Below, in pieces: positions 44,798-57,917 of a stretch of 64,000 nucleotides of DNA; the stretch's first letter is position 1; each line of letters opens with the position of its first letter. Made by a program: the position numbers and the translations under genes. The notes below the pieces were generated by a model. The model worked only from the letters and a program-made list of their open reading frames with translations. It did no database searches and had not been told where the DNA came from. Source of the stretch: Valencia hispanica. Taxonomy: Eukaryota; Chordata; Actinopteri; Cyprinodontiformes; Valenciidae. The stretch lies in assembly GCA_963556495.2 (NCBI GenBank), contig OY747701.1, positions 43,035,001 to 43,099,000 on the forward strand. The letters are read 5' to 3'.

Positions 44798-44801
44798 TTA
44801 A

Positions 44802-46075
44802 GTGTCACAAATAAGCAAATGGGAAGAAAATCTGTAAGGGAGAAAATACACTTTTACTGTTTGCAACACTTCACAATGTTTACTGTTTTTGACTAAACTA
44901 AATGAAAAACTTGTCAAACAAACAGCTTTTTCACTTATGTTATTTGCCTTGTATTTTTAGGTTTAAGAAGAAATAAAAAAATTGGGTCTGTTATGTTTTA
45001 AAAAGTCTTAAAAATTGATAAGGATGGATGAATTATGGATGTGCACTATGATTCCGAAATATTACTTCAAATTTAGGCACTGTCAAAACTAAATTTTGAA
45101 AATGCCTAATTAGGATTAGCAAAAGATAATGATTTGGCTTACATAAGAATTCTTCCCAACATCAGTCTAATGTATGTTTTAAATAAAATACGGAAGTTTA
45201 AAAAGGTGACAAATCTAGAGTCACAAGTTTAACAGGATGGTGGTCCCAAAAGTAGGCAAATAGGCCTGTGGACTCACAAACAACAGCTGGAAACCAGAGG
45301 CACATATACAGGGTTGACAAATTCCATATTTAGGATGGGTGTGATAATTGGCAGATGAGGACCAGCAATGTGGTGAGTACAGAAAACATTACTAAAAGTT
45401 ACTAAAAGCCTGTCACATTATTCTGTCTGTCTCGTGTTCCTATGGTATTTGGTGCTTTGAGGAAACACGCTTCGTGGATTTATTATACTTCTGCCAAAGA
45501 AAGATAGAACATAGATTGTTGAGTTATTTGATTATATGATCTCACCTGTCTCTCACGCATCAAGCTTTTATTTAGTAAGGACATATCCTGTTGTGACAGC
45601 CAATGGTATAACTTGAAGTTGTGGTTCAGAGATCATGCTAGAAAAATAAAACATACCTTAAAAAAATATTCCATAAGTATGATGCCTTACATATGATTAT
45701 TCCTCTGTTAATTTAGAAAGTTTTTTTTCCATGGTTTCCATTGTCCATGCAGATTTTTTTTTTTGGGACATCTGAAGCTCTGCTTAAATAAATAATGTGA
45801 TCCTCGGGTGAATCGGACTACTACAAAGCTTTTAACAATAACCAAAAAATATATATGTTGCAAGAACATCACAACTCAAAATGCTACGAAAGATTCACTC
45901 ACCAATGTTTGGAGTATCTCGATCTTCCTTCTCTTCCACAGCTGTTCTGAATCCCCCTGTTTAACTCAATTATATTCAACGTCATTCTCCACCCTCATCT
46001 CAGTAAATAAGCTGACTGGTTTTTAACAGACTTTTCTGGTTACTCTGTCCATGTTCGATGTCCTGTTTACCTTAT
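44802..46075. other. No gene seen
   Basis: This is AT-rich sequence without a recognised gene. A weak resemblance to the TGTCATG-type repeat occurs around 45230-45400. Confidence 0.5.
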
Positions 46076-46079
46076 TTAA

Positions 46080-46513
46080 AGCTGCTGTCAAGATTGATTG
46101 AGGGAGAGAGAATTTTTTTTAATCCAATGTACCATGGCACCTCGCAAAACATCCCTTCTCCCCCTCCCGCTTCCTCTAGCCCCACCTCAACAATTGTGCA
46201 CGCGCATCACCTGAGGTGTCACAGAGGGTTATGGTCATTTTAGAGGTGAACAACTTCTCCATGACTGATGCTCTCTTCCAATATGGCGACTGTAAACAGG
46301 AAGACAAGGAGCGGCTTGTGTGCGTGGCCTGCTAATGAACGTTGATTGACAGCCGACAAGATGGAAACTCAAATTCTATTGGCTAAAAGAAATTGGCGAG
46401 TAGTTTGAATTGCATAGGGGTCTATGTTGTGCACCAGCTTTATGTCATGGTATAGAATCATTTTAAAGATTCATAAAAGTTTGATCCATAAATATAGTCT
46501 CCGGACAGCAGCT
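46080..46513. mobile_element. TTAA-flanked MITE (second)
   Basis: The 434-bp element begins AGCTGCTGTC and ends GACAGCAGCT, a 10-bp perfect inverted repeat. It is flanked by TTAA at 46076-46079 and 46514-46517. Its ends differ from those of the MITE at 44313-44797, so it belongs to a separate family with the same target preference. The interior is partly GC-rich and non-coding. Confidence 0.8.
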
Positions 46514-46517
46514 TTAA

Positions 46518-48799
46518 TAGATGTAACGTTGTGCTTAATTGTTAAATTCTTAACTATGCTCATCCCAAGTTCCTATCTGCATTTTGGTCCCACACACAAC
46601 CTACAAAACATGAGAGTCCCAGTTCAGCCTTGATTCCCTCCCCTTCGGCTATACTTAATTATTTGGTAAATGATCAGTTAAAGAAAAATTCATTTATTTT
46701 TACATTCTTACATTAAAAAGTGGTTTTGTCATTATGAGTATCGCAGTGACAATAAAGAGCAGAACAATGAAATCTACTAGACTGCAACTACAATTGACAT
46801 TTCACAGCTCAGGGCTGTGCAGCAGTATAGCTTTCTGTTTAGCAATGCCCCCGACCTGGTAAAATCCTTAGTGTTTGGCATACTTTACTTTGAAATTAGA
46901 TTTACACAATGTTTATCCAACAAGGAAAAGATTATTCATCCTGAAACCCTGGAAAGATGACTCATACCCGGTGAATAAAAATTCTGTGATGAACATTAGA
47001 CGATTATTTTCAAACTCTATTCGAACACGTCTGTTTCCAAATAAATGTTGACATGGAAACGTGTTTTAAAGAAGATGCAGTACGACTTGAGTTAGTGGAA
47101 GGCTGGATAAAGTAATCTTTCACCCTGTTGCAGGCAGGTCAGAAATGAAAACATGACTGCAGAACAGCTGCACTTGATGTGACATGAGCCCTCCCAATTT
47201 ATTTTGATTGGCCGTGCTTTATGCAAGCCTCGGGTAAATTTCCCAGGGGCAAGCATGCATCCTCTCTAGGACTGGCAAATTCAGAATGTGTCTGCCCACC
47301 AGCAAAAAAGAAAAAAAAGAAACCAAAATCACTGCACTAGCAGACATAGTTGTACAGTTTGGATCTGCTATGAAGTTTCGAATACCTTTTTCTTTTAAGA
47401 CAACCGTAAGCTCTCTTAGTTACCTTTAGGTGGATATTCTTGTATTTACAGTGCTTTCTATCCTGAATAAAACATGACACCCAAAAGAGGGCTTCTCACA
47501 AATGCGTCGGGTTATTGAGTTTGATTTTAGTTTGGTGTAGATGGCCAACAGTTTGCTGTGTAGGAACTTAATTAAAGATCTCTAAATATTATTCAGCAGA
47601 GCCCAATCAGTCTGACCAATATTGTATTTGACTTAACCCACATAGTTTACATTGTGCAGGGGTGTATGATCCTCATCAGCAGCCTCATTAACAGGCCCAA
47701 ATCATGTCTGAATGTTCATTGATGCAGATATAAAATAAACTAACAGAACTGTGGTTTCCCTGACAACCCAAATAACCTTCAACTCAAACACGTTGCCATG
47801 GATTATGATTTCTCACCATCGTCTTTGATCATACACCACACAGCAGATACAGATAAGCAACTGATGTTGAATATTAAAAGAACATACAGCACTGAGCTGT
47901 CTGTCTCAGATATAAAGTGTTGAATTTTTAAAAGGGATGCTGGCTCGATGGGAGCAAATATCTGAGAGAAAAGCAACCAGGAAAAGTCCAGGGGTTGCAC
48001 TATGATTAAAGAAGTCAGAAGATGACAGGAGTATGTCACCATCAAGGCCCTGACGTTTTCACTGTACTGGGCCTCAGAAGGCTACAAACATTGTTTCAAT
48101 GATAAACAGATGACAAACGAGGCAGTCTTCCACCCACAGTAAACATGAATGCCCCAAGCAAATATGCACGCAAGAATAATTACATACTTACATATTAAAA
48201 AAAATATTATTACAGACAGATGAGCTGAGACTTATTTTTAGCAAAATACAAATCACACACAAGTCAGAAATGGTTATACACAGAAGCTTAGAAAGGCTGG
48301 ATTTGCAAATAAGGTGATTAGCTATAAAGCTAGCAATTTAAAGCTTTCTATCTGGAAACCCCAAAAACACAAAAAGTGTGCACAGACCTAGATGACTCCT
48401 CTCTCTTAATAGGGTTCCTGCATTATATCGCTGGTTCTCCAAATTTTTATAATAACTACCAACCCAGTAAATACTCAAGTAACACTGTATATAATAGTTA
48501 AACAGGAACTGGACTTTGTGTGGACTCTCAGGAATCTGGCTTTTTTTCCACACATATGCACACCTTTCATTTTCTGACAGGACTTTCAGAGAGCCTTTAT
48601 CATGACATTTGAATGAGCTCAAATAATGTTATTATTATCATGTTATTTTGCAGATAATGTTCCAGAAATCTCCAAACTGTGCAATGTTTGTGAAGAGACT
48701 TTTTTATCCCACTGGTATAAAATAATCTATTATGATCCATGAGTAGTGAAGGCTTTTCAATAGGGAGTATATACCAGAATTGCTTTCCAGCCAGGAAGA
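46518..48799. other. No gene seen; unique sequence
   Basis: No repeat or coding domain was recognised. Open frames such as 47803-48045 and 48338-48622 on the minus strand are short and unrecognised. Confidence 0.5.
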
Positions 48800-48990
48800 T
48801 CTATCCAGATCATAGATTGTATATATAAGATGGATGTGGGCTCCATGACGTGACCAGTAGGTTTCTGAAGACCTCAATTAAAGCCCAATGGGCGGTTCCC
48901 TCCACCGCCATCTTGGGAGTGTCATGCAAAAATAATGGCCAAGAGAGTAAAAAAAGGAATTCCAGTGACACAGAAATCGACATGAAACAT
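48800..48990. repeat. Possible interspersed repeat
   Basis: A stretch with GGGCTCCATGACGTGACC, AAAGCCCAATGGG and CACCGCCATCTTGGGAGTG resembles sequence seen repeatedly in fish genomes. Boundaries are not visible, and no second copy occurs in this window. Confidence 0.3.
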
Positions 48991-49399
48991 AAATGGAGCA
49001 AAAAAAAGGTTAATGATGAACAGACTTTTTGAAAATAGTCATAGTTAACACAAATTAATTTTAACACCAATAGCTTTTGCCCTCTGTCATGTTCCTCTGC
49101 TTCATGTCCCCCCCCCCCACCACCAGCACGCAGCAGTTATATTCCTGCTTCAGACATAAATAAATTTGGCAAAGAATCGGTTCATTTGCAGTTATTCACT
49201 TCTGTGGAAATACTTAACCTCTTCGATCAAATTAAATCAGAAAATGTTTTCCAGAACATTGCTGTTTGGTTCTGTCAGCTCAGGGGAAACCAATAAAAAC
49301 ACTGCCTGGGAGAACGTGACAGAGGCAGTAAATGTGGTCGGGTCAGTAATTATAGACTTTGCGATGCATGGTGATGTCTTCACGCCAATAATAGGAAAT

Positions 49400-49740
49400 G
49401 TACTTTTTCTCAAATGTCCACCATTTTTATTCTCGACTGGATCATTTTTTTGTCAGCAACTCATTGTTGACTGACATTTCAGACACTGAGATACACCCTA
49501 TAGCTGTCAGTGATCATGCTCCTGTTTTTTTTAACTCTAGTCAATAAGATAGAAATTCCACAAAGCAAAAATTGGAGATTCAGTACAGCATTGCTTAAGG
49601 ATGAATATTTTATTAAATATTTCAAAAGACAGTGGGCTTTAAATTTGGAGTAAGGTAGTAAGCAGCTCCAAAATACCGTCAATCTGAACTTTGGAAATTG
49701 CACATCGTAAGTTAATTAATTTCTTTTTTTCCATCTTATA
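49400..49740 (+). pseudogene. L1-like LINE fragment (endonuclease end and linker)
   Basis: In changing frames the plus strand reads SDTEIHPIAVSDHAPVFF, as at the end of an L1-type endonuclease, then pieces equivalent to WRFS..LLKDEYFIKYF and LWKLHIV. Stops and frameshifts are frequent. The RT is absent. Confidence 0.45.
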
Positions 49741-49819
49741 ATGTTTACACACTTTAAAGAAACCCAACTTTCCTTTTATTGGCACGCTTCATCTTTGACA
49801 ACTGTATAATGTAAGCATT

Positions 49820-50640
49820 TAGCAGGAGCAGACCCACCATACTGACACCAGTGAACATCCAGGGAGTGGACATTGAAATAATGAACTCTTATAAGTACCT
49901 GGATCTTCACCTGAACAATAAACTGGAATGGAGCCACAACACTGATGCTCTTTACAGGAAGGGCCAACTCTACCTGCTGAGGAGGCTGAGGAGGCTGAGG
50001 TCTTTTGGAATTCAGGGAGCACTCCTGAACACCTTCTTTGACTCTGTGGTGGCATCAGCCATCTTTTATGGTGTAGTATGTTGGAGCAGCAGTTTATCTA
50101 CAGCCGAGAGGAAGAGGTTGGATAAACTCATCAGGAAGGCCAACTCTGTTCTGGGATGCCCACTGGATCCAGTGCAGGTGGTGGGAGACAGAAGGACTCT
50201 GGCCAAAGTAACATCACTGATGGACAGAGTCTCCCACCCCATGCATGAAGATGTTACTAAGCTGCAGAACTCTTTCAGTGACAGACTGCTGCATCCTAGG
50301 TGCATAAAGGAGCGTTATCGCAGGCCCTTCCTCCCTGCAGCTATTAACTACTTGTAAATAAAACGTTGACTTTTTTACTTTCTATTGCACAACTACTCGT
50401 GCACATTCTGTAGTTATTCACTGTTTTTTAAATTATCCTACTCAGTTCCTAATCTGAGTATGCCACTTTATTTTTAATAACTGCACAATACTTTGGTTTT
50501 TTGTAATTCTGTCCTTAATGTACATATATAATTCCTAATTCTGTTTTCATACTGCTTCTATTATCTGTCAATTTGCTGCTGTTACAGTCGAATGTCCCCT
50601 TAGTGGGACAAAAAAGGAATATTCTATTCTTTTCTATTTG
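49820..50640 (+). mobile_element. Rex1-like LINE 3' part (second subfamily)
   Basis: The fragment starts after the catalytic RT motifs and ends in a 3' UTR that closely matches 30745-31215, with a CCCCTTAGTGGGAC tail. It is a subfamily distinct from the Rex1 copy at 38335, whose 3' UTR is different. Confidence 0.78.
49851..50357 (+). pseudogene. Rex1-like ORF2 C-terminal fragment
   Basis: The open frame of 168 codons shows NSYKYLDLHLNNKLEWSHNT, LYRKGQLYLLRRL, VVASAIFYGVVCW, LIRKANSVLGCPLD and RCIKERYRRPFLPAA. A duplication in LRRLRRLRSFG reflects a local repeat of the GAGGCTG unit at about 49980-50000. The YADD motif is absent owing to 5' truncation. Confidence 0.8.
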
Positions 50641-51266
50641 TGCACTTTCATAAAGTTTAATAACACAGAAGAGTGTTCTGCTGGATGGTCAAGTGTTCAC
50701 TTATTACAATAGAAATGTTGGAATTTCAGAATTTAACATTTCAATGGATTTCTTTGAAACAAATTTCAAGTAATTTGCCAAGAAATAAAAGAAAATCACA
50801 AATAAAAACATCGCAACTTTTGTTGCAACTTTCCACAAAAGCTGATGCAACATCAGGCATTTTAGGCCACAACAATCACAAAAAAGTGCCGCAAAATCCG
50901 CAAAATCCTTTTTGTTAAAATTATGGTTCCACTTGCATCATTTGAGCAATCAGATAAGAGGACTCTCCAAACCAAGCTCCTGTGCTGAATTTCAACACCA
51001 GCCCTCCCCTGCTTGTCTGCCACTCCAGACCATGCAATACCACAGCTCCTCTCCCGGGACCCTATCATACACTTTGGCAAATAGTTCCAACATAATAATT
51101 TAATTTCCCATTGAAGTGTCAATATCATGATTTAAAAATGAATTGATTTTCAAAATATATCAATTTAATGTATTCCTCTTTGAAGTATGCAATCAGAGCT
51201 CAACAATTAAGAAAACTAATTTACTCTTTCGACTGATAGTTTTGAGACTGGTAAGTATTTTTTATA
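50641..51266. other. No gene seen
   Basis: This is AT-rich sequence with no recognised gene. Short open frames at 50673-50918 and 50862-51128 are unrecognised. Confidence 0.5.
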
Positions 51267-51270
51267 GGAG

Positions 51271-51643
51271 TGTTATGGCAAAATAAAGTATCTCAGGGTT
51301 TCCATAATAAAGAAGACTTGAGTCCCAGAAGGCGTTTAAGTATTTAATTCAAACATGTCTGGCCAGACCATGGAGGGGACAGAGTTACTCGTGCATCACC
51401 CTAACCAACCTTTCTAACTAACCCCTTAAATAGTATTCAGCAATCATTGTTTATCTCTGTAGATGTCTTCTCCAACCTTCACGCCCCGGCGTCTGTCTCT
51501 CTGGTGACCTGACACATATATCTTTCTCATAACATTAAGCTGGAACAATAAGTTTGCCCCTAACCTTGTCCTCTGCCTTAGATACATTCACTAAACAGAG
51601 AATATACACTTAATTCCTAATTACATAACAATTTTCCACCACA
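51271..51643 (-). repeat. 3' LTR of LTR element
   Basis: The 373-bp LTR differs from its partner by one indel (an extra T near 51284) and two substitutions (near 51554 and 51610). Confidence 0.95.
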
Positions 51644-51657
51644 ATTCCCTGCTTTTA
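51644..51657 (-). other. Polypurine-tract-like stretch
   Basis: On the minus strand AAAAGCAGGGAATT lies directly before the 3' LTR, the expected place for a polypurine tract. It fits the orientation given by the primer site. Confidence 0.6.
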
Positions 51658-54600
51658 TTAACTTAATTAATATCATAAATATAAAGGGAAAATTCTAAAG
51701 TGCTATCACAAACTCCCTAAAAGGTTGGTAGGTTGATTAAAAAAAAGACAATTTTCAAAACATAAATTACAATCAGACATGAGACATGCTTGGCCATGGA
51801 ATTAGCTCACAGTGACAAATATTAGATCCTTCCAGATGACTTTGCTGAGACTCCTGTGCATTGAGACTGAAAACCCACGGGGTCTTCTTACGCCATTTTC
51901 TTGTGGGCAAAATGTCATCTCAACAGCCCCTCGCCCCAGAGGCGGCCATCCACAGGTCTCGTCATCTGTCAGGATGCTCTAGATAAAACACAGAACAAAG
52001 GAAAAATTATGTAGCATCTTACAGTACACTTCAGAGGGTATTACATCAACACTAGGTGTTGAAATGTGTACTCTTTCCTTGTTGTCTGTTGCCTTGAAGT
52101 CAGCCTCCGCCAGCATCCAGTGACCCGTAGCCACCAATCAGTCCTTCTCCGGAAAGGAGAGAGTGGTCACCCCTCAGAAGGTCCTCCAGTGAGAACCTCC
52201 CTATGCGACCCTTGGGAGCTGAGCTAATTAGGTATTAGAGCATTGATGTTCAAACACAGGTGAGCCAATTCACAAAGATGGATAGGATGAATATGACAAG
52301 TGATTAAATGGCACCAACACACTCTGAGTATGGTTTCAGATCAACCTGATGCAACTGTGTGCAAAAGCAATTCTAAACAACTTACAACCTGGTTAATGAG
52401 CCAAACCTCATCAACTGAAGCTAGATTACAATTAAGGTAAATGTCTCCAAATCACTCTGTACTAAATCCATGCCAAGAAAAAGACAACCAACCATTCCAA
52501 CTTGTGAGAGCAAAAAATCCCAAGAATCAACTACTCCCAGCAAGAAGTAAAGAAGGTTTTCAGATCAAATTAAAGCTTTGTAAAGTGCCCAGACATAATA
52601 TGTACTACAACTCTGAACCCAAACCGAAATGGAATATGAAGTCAGACGTCAAGTCCAGGTAGTAAAAACCCATTAATTTATGACAGAGTTATGAATCACA
52701 AGAAACTCAATTAAACATGCAAGTTACAATTCTCTTCAAAATCCCTGAAAAATCTATTCCAATTACTATCAAATCCAATTCCCCCCTTTTTTAAGGCATT
52801 GTCTTGCACATGCCTTAAAAAATCAAGAAACAAGGAAACAATAACTTCAACTGCTTCTCCAGTGTCCAGAAAAGAAACATAGTAGGTTAAAGGTCATGCA
52901 ACTAGAGAATCATATTAAACCTGCAACGGACTTTATTTCAGATCATTTTTTACCACATTGTAGTTAATAACTCGCTGGCTAAGATTAACCTTAGAGTGTT
53001 TACCCGTGTCTTTTCTGATTCGTTTTCTGTAAATTACTCAAAAGACTGAAATACTTTCATACTGCTACTCGCATCTGTATCAATATATATATATATGTCC
53101 GATTCTAACTGTGCGTTTTCCGTGTAATTTCTATTTACTGCTGAGTAGGCTACGTTTATCAAAAGTATTAGTAAAACATAGAAACCATCATTCATCTAGT
53201 TTATAGCTGAATTGCATCGTTTCTCATAGAATTTTAAAAGAAAGTTTTCAAGCTAAGGTTCCCGGGCCAAACGCGGCCGCCCCTTATCTCATGAACACAG
53301 AGTGTTATAGTTTTAGGTCGAACCAGTTTTAATCAGTTACAATAGTTCAAATTTTATATTACCATTTACCTTTGTGCATTATTTCCCCCGAGGCTTTTAT
53401 TGATTTGCGCAAATCTAACAGCTGTAACTCACTGAGTACAGCACACCCATTTAATAGGCTTTAAAATTAATATGGATTCAGGTTAGAAAACACTCAAATA
53501 TTAGATTGATGAGGTAAATACAGTCAGATGTCATTTCCATCTCACATGAATTTGAAAGATTGCTTTGGAAAAACCAGCATAATAAATCAAATAGACTAAA
53601 GAATGTTTATTCATATTTGCAGAAAAATATCATTATTAATGATTGTTGGAAATGTGTTCCAGCAAATATGTTTTCAAAAATGATGTAGGAATGATGTAGG
53701 AATTTATTCTCCAGTAAATCACTGAGTCACGTTTAGATAATTAATCATTATTATATTATCACCATTAAAACTATAGCAAGTTTTCAAGATAATATAGTTT
53801 ATTTTAAACATTAAATCTGACTCATATGCACCAATCTAGATCATAATAATCATCCATCATTCATTATGCTTTAAATTGGAATATTCTCTGTTTTATTTGA
53901 TCTATTTTTACCCAAGATCACTTGATGTTAGGATTGCAGTTTCCTAGATCTGTTGCGTTTAGTTTTTCAGATAGAGCGATGACATATTTATAATCCTGAG
54001 ATCCCAAGCAATCCACTGATACTAAATGCATGTCAAATGCATTAAAAAGCCTATTATGGAAATATTATTTAACAAGGATGAGAAAGGATTCCTTCCTAGT
54101 TCAAGAACTTTAATTCGGCTTGTTGATCAACACGGTGTTCAGCACATACAGCATGGCAGTAACTGACCTGCACCCACATCTTAACATTTTACTATATAGA
54201 AATGAATAAAACTAAGACTCCTCCTTCATAGACAGGTGTCTGTCTTCAGTAAGATAGAATAACTAACCTCGTTAGTAAGACACCACTCAGACGCTCTGGG
54301 TCAGAGAAAAGATAATGGAGTGTTTCCCACGTCCTTCAGTCAGCATGCAGACACATCTCACAAGTTGGTGACCCAAGACACAGAGTATCCTTGAGCTCTC
54401 ACATGTTGGTTCAACATAACAAAACATATCTCAGTTAACACAGAGACTTACCTTTAACATGATCAATGTATTTTTTTTTCACATTAAGCCATTCAAATCT
54501 TCTTTTATAAAAAAAATGCTACGCAGAAAAATTCTCACAACAGGCCTCAAATAATTTAGGCTTTGATAAAAGACAAGAGAGCTACAACAAAACCAAATCT

Positions 54601-57526
54601 ATAGTTCAGGATTTGATTTTTACCCCTGAACACCAAGTGATTATATATTATTTGCTTTCTTAATTTGAAAAGGGATACGTCAATGTTGACGAACAAATAC
54701 GTTTTATTATTTATTACTAATTTAAAGAGTGTTTTTGCAGCGACAGGGGATCATACTTCTTAGCCTCCCTTGTAAGGTCTAAGAGAAAATGTTAGAATTT
54801 GAATTCCCTTCACCATAGCCCCAAATAAGCCAAAATATATAAGCACCCCCCAAACTCAGGTACGCACAGGTAACCTCCCAAGCCACTTGTCCATACCTTT
54901 TTGGGCCGAACCTCCTCCCCTGTGGACAAAGTGGTCAGTCCATTCTAGAAAAAAAAAGCAAAAAAGAAAGAGAACCAGCCTGATTTGCATTCTGGTTCAG
55001 TTGAAATTGAAAATTGCATTGGTTGTCATAAGCAAAATTCCAAACTCACAGGACCACTGTATTGTAATTGATGGCCCCTAAAAAGCATTTGAGGTATGTT
55101 AATATTTACTTAAAACAGTGAGACGACTTCCCTTTAATTACAAAGTCAGGTGCCTTATATTAAGACCCACTTATATAATTTCCTGTGTTTACCCACCAGA
55201 GTGTGACAAAACCATCAGATTTCTAGGATCAAACCTTCTCTCATGACCTCTTGCCCCTTATCCTGGAAGGAGACACAGAATACTTCACAGCTTGAGATCA
55301 ATTCAGTAATTTTCCAAGCAAAATTTCTAATAAGGCCCACTAACTGCTCTAACGCTTGAATGTTCTCCAGATAAGATTAGTATAGACCTTTTTTCCATTT
55401 ATTTAAGACCTAAGTAGCCTAAGGACTAGTCATCTTTATTTTAATTTTACCCAGCAGAAACCTAAAGTTTTATTTTTAAGTTGTGTTCAAATTATAGCCT
55501 GAACAATGTTGTTTTACTGTTGCTGCTCACAGCAAAGTCTTGTTATTTTTTAGTCTCGCCATTTTCTGATGTCAATAAGAGATTATTTACATTTGCGCCT
55601 TGCAAGCTGATAAAAGATTCGTCCTTCACAGCTGTGGCGAAATCTAAGCAGTGTTACTGCAAAGGTCCAAGTTACTTTAGTTAATGTTCACAGATCTAAG
55701 ATTTATTACTTTCTTACAACATAAACCCCAAAATACAAGGAAAGAATTCGGCCCCAATTGTCCAAGAAAGAAAGGAAAATATGTTTTCACTTTCAGTCAG
55801 CTTAGTCAAAATCAAGTCAGTCAGGGTATAATTCACAACCTACTCTAAATGCCCCAATCAACTTTGCTATTTGTTCTAGTCGTAAAATGGGAACGTTTCC
55901 ATTTCTAAGTTAATGCACATAAGCTGCGATAGCTAAGGAAACTTGTACTTAGTGTAATAACAATTCCATCAAATAACTTTCAACCAAAATGAAATAAATG
56001 TGGACTCTCCTGACAGAGAACATTAGGAGAGAAAAGAAAAGACTATTGTCCGTTTACCAGATAAATCCCAGAAGACAAATGATCAGTTCTCTATCTTGCC
56101 TTAAAAAAAATTGATGTGCAACACATCTTTAAGCTCTGATTAGACTAAACTAACCGGATGACAAATCATCACCTTTTCAGAGCCATAGCAGTTTTGTTGT
56201 CTGCTTTACCCCGTCCGTCTAGGACAAATAAATTAAGGTTTAGTTGCACATCAACTTTCCCTTACAAATTACAACACAATAACAAAGCAAATTTAGATCA
56301 ACATAAAAAATAGAAAGAATCAGAAATTATGGCCTGCTTCCATCAAGACCCCTTTCGCTCTAAGGGTCCTCTGGCAGAAACAATACAAAAACAAAACAAG
56401 ATTTACTTTCCTAAGGGAGTGTGTATGTGTGTTACATAAGCAGGTGTCACAGAGATAAAATACAGCTGCATCAGTCAGCAAGCATTTCTTAATTGCATTT
56501 GAGCTGTGTGTATTTTGTCCTGCCTGAATTTCGCTGGGTCATCTGCAGGCTGGCCGGCCCAGGGCCCCCCCTCCTCGATCCAGCCAATCACCATGTTCCA
56601 GGGACCACAGCCCCTAAATAACCCCTTATTCCAAGGGTGGGGGGGCTAGGCTCTCTGTGGCCCTCCCCAGGCACCGCTGGACCAAAGACAGGGGTCCCAA
56701 CCAGCCTGAAGAAAAACACAGGACAACTCAGTGAAACTCATTGCAGTTCTACAATGGAATGTATAACAACAGTGCGTGTGTGTGTGTGGCATTCTGCATT
56801 ATACCAAGCCATCAAACAAATGATCTTAATGCTCAAACACTCCAGTTCTGGAAGAAGCAAACAAGAGTAAATAAAAGAGAAATAAACAAAACCACATAAA
56901 TAAACCACAAATTAATAACATAACTTTTAGATTTTCTTTAAGATTATCCAAATTCCTCCCCTGGGCCCATTAATTCTTTTATTTTTATTTTTCTGTCGAC
57001 ATATTGGACTGTCTGGAGGTGAAGTGTTGCTAGATTACAGACCCGATTGTCTTCCTGGGTACCCAGTATTGATGAAGGACGTCTCCCCCATCGCTTTCTA
57101 GTTTCATTAAGTGAAACAAAAGCCTAAAAAACCCTCGTTGGAAAATAATCAATCAATTTAATTAATTGACCACTTGTCCAACTGCCATGCTCCCAGGTAA
57201 AACCCGGAGCAAAAACCGTTACTTTCTTTAACATTTATTAAATAATTAATCATACAAGTATATATATATTATATTAATTAATCAATCAACCGCGTGTAAG
57301 TAAATAAACACGAAACCGCTAGCAAATATTTCACCTCCTGTGAGTTCAAATAAAATTCTGTTATCAATATATATTTAAAGGACTCAGTCTTACCAGGTTC
57401 TGTCTCAGGCGACAGCAAGGCCTCCATTTCCCAAACAGTTACTGGAGGTAAGAGGCTGGGAGAAAATTTCCCAGGACGCTAGCAACTCCCTTGACCCTGT
57501 CCCTGCCGGTCCATTCCGTTCACTGA
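51658..57526. other. Interior of LTR element; no coding domain seen
   Basis: The interior is AT-rich with a CG-rich spot at about 53265-53285 and a GC-rich block at about 56540-56710. Open frames are all short (73, 64, 67 and 77 codons at 52441, 54887, 55481 and 56637) and show no retroviral motif. It may be a degraded or replaced interior. Confidence 0.6.
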
Positions 57527-57543
57527 GGCTACATTGGGCGCCA
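57527..57543 (-). promoter_or_regulatory. Primer binding site, tRNA-Lys type
   Basis: On the minus strand TGGCGCCCAATGT starts 2 bases after the 5' LTR. The first 13 bases differ at one position from the complement of the 3' end of vertebrate tRNA-Lys(1,2), as recalled from the family. Confidence 0.75.
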
Positions 57544-57545
57544 AG

Positions 57546-57917
57546 TGTTATGGCAAAAAAAGTATCTCAGGGTTTCCATAATAAAGAAGACTTGAGTCCC
57601 AGAAGGCGTTTAAGTATTTAATTCAAACATGTCTGGCCAGACCATGGAGGGGACAGAGTTACTCGTGCATCACCCTAACCAACCTTTCTAACTAACCCCT
57701 TAAATAGTATTCAGCAATCATTGTTTATCTCTGTAGATGTCTTCTCCAACCTTCACGCCCCGGCGTCTGTCTCTCTGGTGACCTGACACATATATCTTTC
57801 TCATAACATTAAGCTGGAACAATAAGCTTGCCCCTAACCTTGTCCTCTGCCTTAGATACATTCACTAAACAGAGAATATACACATAATTCCTAATTACAT
57901 AACAATTTTCCACCACA
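57546..57917 (-). repeat. 5' LTR of LTR element
   Basis: The 372-bp partner of 51271-51643 is followed on the element strand by the primer binding site after a 2-bp spacer. Confidence 0.95.

Larger units (their letters stand above)
51271..57917 (-). mobile_element. Non-autonomous LTR retrotransposon (LARD-like)
   Basis: Two direct repeats of 373 and 372 bp bound a 6647-bp element flanked by the 4-bp duplication GGAG at 51267-51270 and 57918-57921. The LTRs start and end with TG...CA on the minus strand. A tRNA-Lys-type primer site sits next to the LTR at 57546, and a purine-rich PPT-like stretch sits next to the LTR at 51643, so the element runs on the minus strand. The interior of about 5.9 kb has no open frame above about 80 codons and no recognisable gag, protease, RT or integrase. 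The LTRs differ at three positions, which suggests recent insertion. Confidence 0.9.

Noticed and set aside
51658..57526. Degenerate retroviral gag/pol in the LTR interior
   Set aside because: I tried both strands around the longer frames and saw no protease, RT, RNase H or integrase motif. A profile search could still find decayed traces.
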